DNA from: CAZYSK01 sp964649415
GTDB lineage: Bacteria > Chloroflexota > Anaerolineae > B4-G1
NCBI GenBank assembly: GCA_964649415.1
Contig: CAZYSK010000132.1
Span: 1 to 12,245 of the forward strand
Length of the DNA stretch: 12,245 nt
Direction: 5' to 3'
Both the position numbers and the translations under genes were made by a program. Positions 6,306 to 12,222 of this stretch are shown here, piece by piece. The notes under the pieces were generated by a model. That model was given only the letters and a program-made list of their open reading frames with translations. It did not search any database and had not been told where the DNA came from. Every line of letters starts with the position of its first letter. The stretch's first letter is position 1.

Positions 6306-8950
6306 TGCGGAAGACGGTCAGCGTGCGCGGCGTGGTGCAGGGAGTTGGCTTCAGACCATTCGTCTATCGCCTGGCGCACGAGCATGGTTTGACAGGTTGG
6401 GTACTTAACCATTCCGGCGGGGTAGAGATTGAGGTCGAGGGTTCACCGGCTTCGCTGGCGGCGTTCGTGCGCGATCTGGAAGAGAATCCGCCGCCGTTGG
6501 CCCGCATCGAGGGCGTCGATGTGGCCGATGGGCTGCCAGTTGGCTACGAGGCTTTCGAGATCCGGCATAGCGTCGCCGAGCCGGGGCGTTACCAACTGAT
6601 CTCGCCTGACATCGCCACGTGTCCCGATTGCCTGCGGGAGTTGATGGATCCGGCCGACCGCCGCTATCGCTATCCTTTCACCAATTGCACCAACTGCGGT
6701 CCGCGCTTCACCATCATCGCCGATATCCCCTATGACCGCCCGCTAACCACGATGCGGGCATTTACTATGTGTCCCCAGTGTCAGGCCGAGTATGACGATC
6801 CGCTCGATCGGCGCTTTCACGCTCAGCCGAATGCCTGCCCGGTATGTGGACCTCACGTCTGGCTGACGGATGCGGCCGGAGATCCACTGGTGGGTGGTGA
6901 GACCGGCGCCGGCCCCGCGGACCTTTCAGACACAGACCGGGCGTCCGAGGATGTGCTGGCTGCAGCGGACGCGCTGGCCACAGCGGACGCGCTGGCCACA
7001 GCGGACGCGCTGGCCACAGCGCGCGACCTGCTACTAGCAGGCAACGTCCTCGCGATCAAGGGACTCGGCGGATTCCATCTGGCCTGTGATGCGACCAACG
7101 CGGAGGCTGTGCACCTCTTGCGAGAGCGCAAGAGGCGTCCAGCCAAGCCTCTGGCCGTGATGGTGCCTACCTTGGAGGCGGTCAGGGAGCATTGCTGGGT
7201 GTCGGAGGAGGAGGAGCGGCTGTTAACCTCGTCTCAATGCCCCATCGTGCTGATGCGGTGGAAGTCGCAGTCGAGTATCTCTGGGCTTGTAGCGCCGCGT
7301 AATCGCTTCTTGGGCGTCATGCTGCCCTACACGCCGCTGCACCACGTGCTATTGCGAGACGTGGACCGCCCGCTGGTGATGACCAGCGGCAACCTGTCCG
7401 AGGAGCCCATCGCCCGGGACAACGAGGATGCCTTGCGGCGTCTGGCACACCTGGCCGATTACTTCCTGTTGCACAATCGCGACATCTACGCCCGCTATGA
7501 CGACTCTGTCTGGTTTGTGCCGCGTGCCCCGCGCTCGAAAGCAGACCCCGGTCTTGTGGGGAAAGACTCGGTCTCTCTCCCGCAGCCGATCCGGCGCTCG
7601 CGGGGCTATGCACCTTTTCCAGTGAAACTCCCGTTTGAGGCTGGGCAGATCCTGGCCTGTGGAGCGGAGCTCAAGAATGCCTTTTGTGTCACCAAGGATG
7701 CGTACGCATTCCTTAGCCAGCACATTGGTGACATGGAGAATCTGGAGACGCTGGAGCACTTCGAGACCACCATTGAGCTCTATAAGCGGCTGTTCCGCAT
7801 CGAGCCTGAGATCGTTGCCTACGACATGCACCCGGAGTACCTGGCGACGAAGTACGCGAAGTCGCAGACCGCAGATCACGTACGGCGTATCGCCGTCCAG
7901 CATCATTTTGCCCACGTCGCCAGTTGCCTGGCCGACAATGGCTGGTCGCCCGACGCCGGCCCGGTCATTGGCGTAGCCTGGGACGGCACCGGCTATGGCG
8001 TCGATGGGCGCATCTGGGGCGGTGAGTTCTTGGTGGCCGACTACAGAGGCTTCCAACGCATGGCGCATCTGGAATACATGCCAATCCCCGGCGGGGAAGC
8101 GGCGATTCGCAATCCCTATCGCCTGGCCATCGGCTATCTGTATGCGCTCGCCGGGCAGGTGCCTTCGGATCTCCAGTTCTCCCTATTCTCGGACGCACGA
8201 CCGGACAAATGCGGCCAGGATGGCCGCGATCCAACGTCCGCCGTGTCTGGAGAAGAGGAGTTGCGGATCATCCGCCGGCAGATAGATGGAGGGATCAACT
8301 GCCCGGAAACCTCCGCCGGTGGGCGACTGTTTGACGCTGTCTCGGCGCTGCTGGGGGTACGGGGTCGGGTCACGTACGAGGCGCAGGCGGCCGTAGAGCT
8401 GGAGATGGCGGCGCATATCTTAAATCCTGAAGCCCAGAGCCCAACGTCCGCATTGAGCTATCCATTTGACTTGGATGGGGGGCAAGATGGTGCGCCATCG
8501 GAATGGCGCCTTTGTAGGGGTGATGGTGCGCCATCGGAATGGCGCCTTTGTAGGGGTGATGGTGCGCCATCAGAATGGCGCCTTTGTAGGGATGATGGGC
8601 GCGGGCTCGTGATCCGTCTGAGACCGCTCTTCGAGGCATTGCTCGCCGATCTGCAGAGTGGCGTGCCTGTCGAGGAGATGGCCTGCCGTTTTCACGTGAC
8701 TGTGGCAGAGATGATCGGAGCGACGTGCGAGCGAATCGCCCAGGAGACAGGGCTACAGACGGTAGCCTTGAGTGGAGGCTGTTTTCAGAACCGGCTGTTG
8801 CTGGCGCTGGTGGTGCCAAGATTGCGGGATGCTGGCCTGCGTGTCTTGACGCACCGGCAGGTCCCGTGCAACGATGGGGGCATCTCGCTGGGGCAGGCGG
8901 TGATCGCGCATTTTGCAGCGGAGACCGGGTCGAGCGCAGGTGACGTTTGA
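6305..8950 (+). CDS. hypF: Carbamoyltransferase HypF with repeat-derived insertions
   Basis: HypF makes the carbamoyl group that becomes cyanide on the active-site iron and transfers it to the HypE C-terminal Cys. The 881-residue product is about 100 longer than usual. In order: acylphosphatase domain (VRGVVQGVGFRPF, about 7-90), two zinc fingers (CPDC from C106, NCTNCGPRF, CPQC, CPVCGP), a YrdC-like domain (KGLGGFHLACDA near 250, TSGNLSEEP) and a Kae1-like domain (HHFAHVASC near 532, GVAWDGTGYG near 556, ALSGGCFQN near the end). Three insertions explain the extra length: about 188-238 (ends in three ADALAT units), about 629-648 (around GQDGRDPTSA) and about 712-763 (ends in three copies of the 36-bp element at 728-763). 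All keep frame and spare the core motifs, so the enzyme may still work. ATG 6305 overlaps the hypB stop; GTG 6290 lies inside hypB and is not favoured. Confidence 0.95.
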   Translation: MRKTVSVRGVVQGVGFRPFVYRLAHEHGLTGWVLNHSGGVEIEVEGSPASLAAFVRDLEENPPPLARIEGVDVADGLPVGYEAFEIRHSVAEPGRYQLISPDIATCPDCLRELMDPADRRYRYPFTNCTNCGPRFTIIADIPYDRPLTTMRAFTMCPQCQAEYDDPLDRRFHAQPNACPVCGPHVWLTDAAGDPLVGGETGAGPADLSDTDRASEDVLAAADALATADALATADALATARDLLLAGNVLAIKGLGGFHLACDATNAEAVHLLRERKRRPAKPLAVMVPTLEAVREHCWVSEEEERLLTSSQCPIVLMRWKSQSSISGLVAPRNRFLGVMLPYTPLHHVLLRDVDRPLVMTSGNLSEEPIARDNEDALRRLAHLADYFLLHNRDIYARYDDSVWFVPRAPRSKADPGLVGKDSVSLPQPIRRSRGYAPFPVKLPFEAGQILACGAELKNAFCVTKDAYAFLSQHIGDMENLETLEHFETTIELYKRLFRIEPEIVAYDMHPEYLATKYAKSQTADHVRRIAVQHHFAHVASCLADNGWSPDAGPVIGVAWDGTGYGVDGRIWGGEFLVADYRGFQRMAHLEYMPIPGGEAAIRNPYRLAIGYLYALAGQVPSDLQFSLFSDARPDKCGQDGRDPTSAVSGEEELRIIRRQIDGGINCPETSAGGRLFDAVSALLGVRGRVTYEAQAAVELEMAAHILNPEAQSPTSALSYPFDLDGGQDGAPSEWRLCRGDGAPSEWRLCRGDGAPSEWRLCRDDGRGLVIRLRPLFEALLADLQSGVPVEEMACRFHVTVAEMIGATCERIAQETGLQTVALSGGCFQNRLLLALVVPRLRDAGLRVLTHRQVPCNDGGISLGQAVIAHFAAETGSSAGDV
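6917..7021 (+). repeat. In-frame insertion 1 of hypF: GCGGAC element plus 18-bp tandem
   Basis: GCGGAC (6917-6922) and GTCCG (6943-6947) bracket a stretch read as ADLSDTDRAS, like the ADID(Q/R)AS units of hypC. It is followed by three perfect copies of CAGCGGACGCGCTGGCCA (6963-6980, 6981-6998, 6999-7016) and the start of a fourth, read as ADALAT repeats. The site lies between the last zinc finger and the YrdC-like domain, a linker. Confidence 0.88.
8191..8241 (+). repeat. In-frame insertion 2 of hypF: palindrome and shared 14-mer
   Basis: GGACGCACGACCGG (8191-8204) is the exact inverse of 4783-4796. GCGGCCAGGATGGCCGC (8211-8227) is a perfect 7-bp stem with a GGA loop. CCAACGTCCGC (8231-8241) recurs at 8441-8451, ahead of insertion 3, and both copies are read as PTSA. 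The stretch adds about 20 residues in the Kae1-like domain before EELRIIRRQI. Confidence 0.8.
8486..8593 (+). repeat. Three tandem 36-bp palindromic elements in hypF
   Basis: Units 8486-8521, 8522-8557 and 8558-8593 are read as DGAPSEWRLCRG, the same again, and DGAPSEWRLCRD. Each holds GCGCCATCGGAATGGCGC, a 7-bp hairpin with a CGGA loop (loop CAGA in unit 3), and the tail CTTTGTAGGGGT. Copies 1 and 2 are identical and copy 3 differs at two bases, so the expansion is recent or homogenised. The same element is at 10441-10476 and in the array after hypE. Confidence 0.95.
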
Positions 8951-8978
8951 CGTCTTGAGTGTGGATGGCGTTTGACGT
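8944..8978 (+). repeat. 10-bp direct repeat over the hypF stop
   Basis: CGTTTGACGT occurs at 8944-8953, containing the hypF TGA, and again at 8969-8978 in the 66-base hypF-hypC gap. It may be a small duplication. The gap has no other clear signal except AAGGA (9001-9005) before hypC. Confidence 0.5.
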
Positions 8979-9016
8979 TTGGCCCAAATGCGCACGAGGC
9001 AAGGAATGAGTATCTT

Positions 9017-9373
9017 ATGTGTCTAGCCATACCGGCGTTGATCAAATCGATTGAGGGAAGTACAGGGCGAGCCGAGATTGGCGGAGTGGAGCGCACTGTC
9101 AGTCTGGCGCTCACGCCTGAGGCGCGGGTGGGCGATTACGTGTTGCTGCACACCGGCTTTGCCATCGGCGTGGTGGATGAGGAAGAGGCTCACGAGACGC
9201 TGCGGTTGATTGAGGAACTGGCGGAGTTTTGCGCGGACGAGGCGGACATTGATCAAGCGTCCGCGGACATTGATCGAGCGTCCGCGGACATTGCGGACCG
9301 CAGAGACCCCAAAGGTCTCGGAAAACCTTCAGTGTCTCTGAGACCGCACGGACACGTGAAGCGCGACGTATGA
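9017..9373 (+). CDS. hypC: Hydrogenase maturation chaperone HypC with repeat-derived C-terminus
   Basis: The protein starts MCLAIPALIKSIEG; Cys2 is the conserved residue that binds the Fe(CN)2CO unit, so ATG 9017 is firm. AAGGA (9001-9005) precedes it; the earlier ATG 9006 is out of frame and stops after six codons. HypC with HypD forms the scaffold for Fe-ligand assembly and carries the iron to the large subunit. The core fold (through VGDYVLLHTGFAIGVVDEEEA) occupies residues 1 to about 75, the usual family length is about 75-95, and the product is 118. Residues 76-96 are ADIDQAS, ADIDRAS and ADIADRR from a 21-bp tandem repeat, and 97-118 come from a hairpin-forming stretch. The extra tail is probably unstructured. 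The stop overlaps the hypD ATG (ATGA). Confidence 0.94.
   Translation: MCLAIPALIKSIEGSTGRAEIGGVERTVSLALTPEARVGDYVLLHTGFAIGVVDEEEAHETLRLIEELAEFCADEADIDQASADIDRASADIADRRDPKGLGKPSVSLRPHGHVKRDV
9242..9340 (+). repeat. 21-bp tandem units and long hairpin within the hypC 3' end
   Basis: Two 21-bp units (9242-9262, 9263-9283) differ at one base; each starts GCGGACATTGATC and ends GCGTCC, so GCGGAC and GTCCGC mirror each other across the junctions. A partial third follows. Then CAGAGAC (9301-9307) pairs with GTCTCTG (9334-9340) and inner AAGGT (9312-9316) with ACCTT (9325-9329), giving a long imperfect hairpin. GAGACC/GGTCTC (9303-9308/9314-9319) is an alternative 6-bp stem. All is read through as HypC. 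Confidence 0.88.
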
Positions 9374-10497
9374 AATACATCGACGAGTTCCGTGATCCAC
9401 AACTGGCACGTACGTTGCTGGCGAGGATTCGCTCGCGTTCGCAGCGCCCGGTGCGCTTCATGGAGTTCTGTGGGGGTCACACCCACGCGATCTTCCGCCA
9501 CGGGCTGCGGCAGATGCTCCCTCCCACGGTGGATCTGCGTTCTGGCCCTGGGTGCCCGGTCTGCGTCACCGCGAACGTCGACATAGACCGCGCGATTGCT
9601 ATGGCGCGGCTGCCCGACGTGATCTTGACCACATTCGGCGATATGCTCAACGTGCCCGGTAGTTACGGTTCTCTGCAGACGGCCAAGGCCGAGGGGGCCG
9701 ACGTACGGATGGTCTATTCGCCGTTGGACGCGTTGCAGATCGCCCGCGATTACACGGACAGGAAGGTCATCTTCCTCGGTGTCGGTTTCGAGACCACCGC
9801 GCCCGGCGTGGCGGTCTCGATTCTGGAGGCGCAGTCGGATGGTGTGGAGAACTTCTATGTGCTATCGTTGCACAAACTGACGCCGCCGGCCACCCGTGCT
9901 ATCCTCGACGCAAGAGAGGTGCGGCTTGCCGGCGTCATCGGCCCAGGCCACGTGACGACCATTGTCGGTAGCGATGCCTGGGAATTCCTCCCCCGCGAGT
10001 ACTCCGTTCCCTGCGCCGTGGCCGGTTTTGAGCCGTTGGATATCCTGCAGGCTGTGGCTGCGCTGGTTGAGATGGCTGAGAGTGATGAGCCTGCTGTCGT
10101 CAATTCATACGCCCGTGGCGTTCACCCCGAGGGAAATCAGACGGCCCTGGGTGTGATGCGTCGCGTGTTTGAGTTGGGCGAGGCCACGTGGCGAGGGTTG
10201 GGGCGCGTGCCGGACAGCGGCTTGACGCTGCGCCCCAAGTACGCTCGTTTTGATGCTGCGCTTGCCTTCCCCGTTGATCCTGGCCCGACCCGCCAGCATG
10301 CCGGCTGTCGCTGTGGTGACGTGCTGCGAGGCACATTGGAGCCACCCGAATGCCCGCTGTTTGCCCGTGTCTGTAACCCGACCCACCCGGTTGGACCCTG
10401 CATGGTCTCCGCCGAGGGGGCCTGCGCGGCCTGGTATCGGTATGGTGCGCCATCGGAATGGCGCCTTTGTAGGGGTTATGGAGGGGCTGATGTCTGA
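9370..10497 (+). CDS. hypD: Hydrogenase maturation protein HypD with repeat-encoded C-terminus
   Basis: HypD is a [4Fe-4S] protein that holds the Fe(CN)2CO intermediate with HypC. The 375-residue product shows FMEFCGGHTHAIFRHG (C34), SGPGCPVCVT (C62, C65), GFETTAPG and the C-terminal cluster region GCRCGDVLRG (C313, C315), ECPLFARVC and GPCMVSAEGACAAWYRYG. The conserved family sequence ends about residue 359; the remainder, APSEWRLCRGYGGADV, is encoded by one 36-bp palindromic element plus a few codons, in the same phase as in HypF. Whether it replaces or extends the ancestral end is unclear. ATG 9370 overlaps the hypC stop and has only a weak ribosome binding site, so coupling is likely. The gene overlaps hypE by eight bases. 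Confidence 0.95.
   Translation: MKYIDEFRDPQLARTLLARIRSRSQRPVRFMEFCGGHTHAIFRHGLRQMLPPTVDLRSGPGCPVCVTANVDIDRAIAMARLPDVILTTFGDMLNVPGSYGSLQTAKAEGADVRMVYSPLDALQIARDYTDRKVIFLGVGFETTAPGVAVSILEAQSDGVENFYVLSLHKLTPPATRAILDAREVRLAGVIGPGHVTTIVGSDAWEFLPREYSVPCAVAGFEPLDILQAVAALVEMAESDEPAVVNSYARGVHPEGNQTALGVMRRVFELGEATWRGLGRVPDSGLTLRPKYARFDAALAFPVDPGPTRQHAGCRCGDVLRGTLEPPECPLFARVCNPTHPVGPCMVSAEGACAAWYRYGAPSEWRLCRGYGGADV
10441..10476 (+). repeat. 36-bp palindromic element at the hypD 3' end
   Basis: One copy of the hypF element, with TAT for GAT at its first codon; otherwise identical to units 1 and 2 at 8486-8557. It is read in the same phase (YGAPSEWRLCRG) and its AGGGG tail lies just ahead of the hypE start region. 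Confidence 0.95.
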
Positions 10498-11758
10498 TCG
10501 CCGGCCCGACAAGATTCTGCTCGCCCATGGCTCAGGCGGTCGGCTAGGTCACGAGCTGGTGGAGCATCTGTTCTTGGAGCACTTCAACAACCCGACCCTG
10601 GCGCGAATGGACGATGCGGCGGTGCTGGATGTTTCACGTTTCGCGTTTCCGGTCTCAGATTCATCCAACGTGAGACTTGCCTTTACCACTGACTCCTATG
10701 TGGTCAATCCGATCTTCTTCCCCGGCGGCGATATCGGCAAGCTGGCCGTGTGTGGTACGGTCAACGATCTGGCGATGGGCGGGGCTACCCCATTATGCCT
10801 CAGCGCCGGCTTCATCCTTGAGGAAGGATTGCCCATGGCCGACCTGGAGCGCGTGGTTGATTCTATGGCGACCACTGCCCGTCGTGCGGGTGTGCAGATT
10901 GTGACCGGGGATACGAAGGTGGTGGATCATGGCAAAGCCGATGGGCTGTTCATCAACACTGCTGGTGTCGGTGTGGTGCCTGCCGGTGTGGAAGTGAGTG
11001 GGGATCTGGTCCGGCCGGGAGATGTCGTGATCCTCAGCGGCTCTGTTGGCGACCATGGGATCACGGTCATGAGCCAGCGGGAGGGGCTGCGCTTTGATTC
11101 GCCGCTGGTGAGCGACTGCGCGCCGTTGCATGGGCTGGTCGCGGCTATGTTGGATGCCTTGGATGCACGATCTTGCCGCCAGGATGGGGCGGACCTTGCG
11201 GACATTGATAGTGCGTCCGTCCGTGCGTCCGGCGGTCCAGAGCCGGCAGTGTCCGCGGGAGCACGACCGCCGTCCGTAGCAAAGGTGGATGCCGGACACC
11301 TGCCCGAAGGTCTGCCGGGGGGCCGTCCTGCAGGCAGGGAGGCAGACGCGAGTAGCCTTCCGCTGTTGAGAGAGGCGAGGCGACCTCTTCATTGCTTGCG
11401 AGATCCTACGCGAGGTGGCCTGGCGACGGTGCTGAACGAAGTGGCGGACAGGTCGGGCGTGGGCATTGAGATCGCCGAGCAAGCTGTGCCCGTGCGAGAT
11501 GAAGTGCGCGCTGCCTGTGAGCTACTGGGCCTTGATCCGCTGTATGTAGCTAACGAGGGGAAGTTGGTGGCGTTTGTAGCCCCTGAGGCCGCCGATGCAG
11601 TTCTGGATGCTATGCGTGCTCACGAGTTCGGGCGAGAGGCAGCGATTATCGGAGAGGTTGGGGTTGAGCACGCGGGCAGGGTTGTGCTGCGCACCGCGCT
11701 GGGCGCTCGCCGTATCCTGGATATGCTGGTGGGGGAGCAACTGCCGCGTATCTGCTGA
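10490..11758 (+). CDS. hypE: Hydrogenase maturation protein HypE with a large internal insertion
   Basis: HypE dehydrates a carbamoyl group on its C-terminal Cys to thiocyanate, giving the CN ligands of iron. The 422-residue product (usual length about 330-350) has ILLAHGSGGRLGHELVEHLF, RMDDAAVLDV, FTTDSYVVNPIFFPGGDIG, VCGTVNDLAMGGA, LRDPTRGGLATVLNEVA and the required ending PRIC (C422). Between AAMLDALD and LHCLRDPTRGG, where family members have only a short link, lie about 74 extra residues (about 225-299) built from the repeat types of this window, including ADIDSAS. The frame is kept and both flanks are intact. ATG 10490 has GGAGG (10480-10484) five bases upstream and overlaps the hypD stop by eight bases; ATG 10478, four codons earlier, could use the AGGGG of the repeat. 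It is the last gene before the repeat array. Confidence 0.94.
   Translation: MSDRRPDKILLAHGSGGRLGHELVEHLFLEHFNNPTLARMDDAAVLDVSRFAFPVSDSSNVRLAFTTDSYVVNPIFFPGGDIGKLAVCGTVNDLAMGGATPLCLSAGFILEEGLPMADLERVVDSMATTARRAGVQIVTGDTKVVDHGKADGLFINTAGVGVVPAGVEVSGDLVRPGDVVILSGSVGDHGITVMSQREGLRFDSPLVSDCAPLHGLVAAMLDALDARSCRQDGADLADIDSASVRASGGPEPAVSAGARPPSVAKVDAGHLPEGLPGGRPAGREADASSLPLLREARRPLHCLRDPTRGGLATVLNEVADRSGVGIEIAEQAVPVRDEVRAACELLGLDPLYVANEGKLVAFVAPEAADAVLDAMRAHEFGREAAIIGEVGVEHAGRVVLRTALGARRILDMLVGEQLPRIC
11162..11385 (+). repeat. Mosaic of repeats inserted in frame within hypE
   Basis: It contains GCCGCCAGGATGGGGCGG (11175-11192, CCGCC/GGCGG-type stem with a GGA loop), a 21-bp unit at 11198-11218 matching the hypC units (starts GCGGACATTGAT, ends GCGTCC), then GTCC/GCGG-rich stretches resembling the 4741-4800 segment. 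It reads CRQDGADLADIDSASVRASG and onward as low-complexity peptide. The borders are set by where the HypE family sequence stops and resumes, so they are good to roughly ten bases. Confidence 0.82.
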
Positions 11759-11782
11759 GGGGCATCGCGGCATTGACTCCGG

Positions 11783-11887
11783 CCGTCTGCCCGACCGTGC
11801 GCCATCGGAATGGCGCCTTTGAAGGGACGATGGTGCGCCATCGGAATGGCGCCTTTGAAGGGACGATGGTGCGCCATCGGAATGGCG
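11783..11887 (+). repeat. Non-coding array of 36-bp elements after hypE, left part
   Basis: CCGTCTGCCCGACCGT (11783-11798) is the inverse of the 12-bp tandem motif at 4892-4960. It runs into a first element (about 11797-11828), a full second (11829-11864) and a third cut by the gap (11865-11887). The hairpin is identical to the hypF copies but the tail is CTTTGAAGGGAC. In the phase used by hypF and hypD this would read a TGA stop. Confidence 0.92.
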
Positions 11888-11987
11888 NNNNNNNNNNNNN
11901 NNNNNNNNNNNNNNNNNNNNNNNNNNNNNNNNNNNNNNNNNNNNNNNNNNNNNNNNNNNNNNNNNNNNNNNNNNNNNNNNNNNNNNN
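11888..11987. other. Assembly gap of 100 Ns inside the repeat array
   Basis: Exactly 100 Ns, a common placeholder for unknown length. The left edge ends AATGGCG and the right edge begins CCTTTGAAGGGAC, so the two flanks continue one repeat unit. The true number of copies is unknown. Confidence 0.95.
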
Positions 11988-12030
11988 CCTTTGAAGGGAC
12001 GATGGTCCGCGGTCGACGTTGGCTGCGTCC
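11988..12030 (+). repeat. End of the array and inverted composite element
   Basis: The last element tail (11988-12000) and GATGGT lead into 12005-12030, which is the reverse complement of the 26-base segment at 4892-4917 (core GTCCGCGGTCGACGTTGGC). Thus the same composite occurs in both orientations in the window. Confidence 0.82.
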
Positions 12031-12073
12031 GGGGACGGGACGGCGCTACGAAGTGGCGAAATGGGCTCTATCG

Positions 12074-12102
12074 TTGGCAATGAAGCTGAAATATGCTATA
12101 CT
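12074..12102 (+). promoter_or_regulatory. Predicted sigma-70-type promoter pointing out of the window
   Basis: TTGGCA (12074-12079) and TATACT (12097-12102) are separated by 17 bases, each one mismatch from consensus. Transcription would start near 12109 and run right. The following 137 bases hold no open frame with a ribosome binding site, so the target is a gene or RNA beyond the window. Confidence 0.6.
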
Positions 12103-12126
12103 TCCGCGCCAGAGGTCGCAAGCTGA

Positions 12127-12222
12127 GAAACCAGGTTTTTCGCTATCAGATCGTTGATTCTAGCACATCTTGAAGCGCTGCTAAAGGGTTTGTAACCGTC
12201 TAGCGAAGCTACGCCTCAAACC
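12127..12222 (+). repeat. Small inverted repeats downstream of the predicted promoter
   Basis: GAAACC (12127-12132) faces GGTTTTTC (12134-12141) as a near-perfect short palindrome. GGTTTG (12187-12192) pairs with CAAACC (12217-12222), enclosing TAGC/GCTA (12201-12204/12208-12211) around GAA. They could be leader structure or further repeats. I recognise no known RNA family, and 12103-12245 holds nothing else that I can name. Confidence 0.35.

Noticed and set aside
8486..8593. CRISPR-like array (36-bp direct repeats)
   Set aside because: The units are head to tail with no spacers, lie in frame inside hypF, and no cas gene is present. The post-hypE array is likewise spacer-free.
6305..8950. 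hypF as a pseudogene because of its extra length
   Set aside because: The frame is intact and all zinc-finger, YrdC and Kae1 motifs are present; the extra sequence is in multiples of three.
8370..9002. Minus-strand frame with repeated YKGAIPMAHH peptides
   Set aside because: The peptide repeat is just the antisense reading of the 36-bp elements in hypF. The same antisense peptide appears opposite hypD and the post-hypE array.
11759..12160. Small frames of either strand through the post-hypE array
   Set aside because: They run across Ns and repeat units and have no ribosome binding site; not genes.
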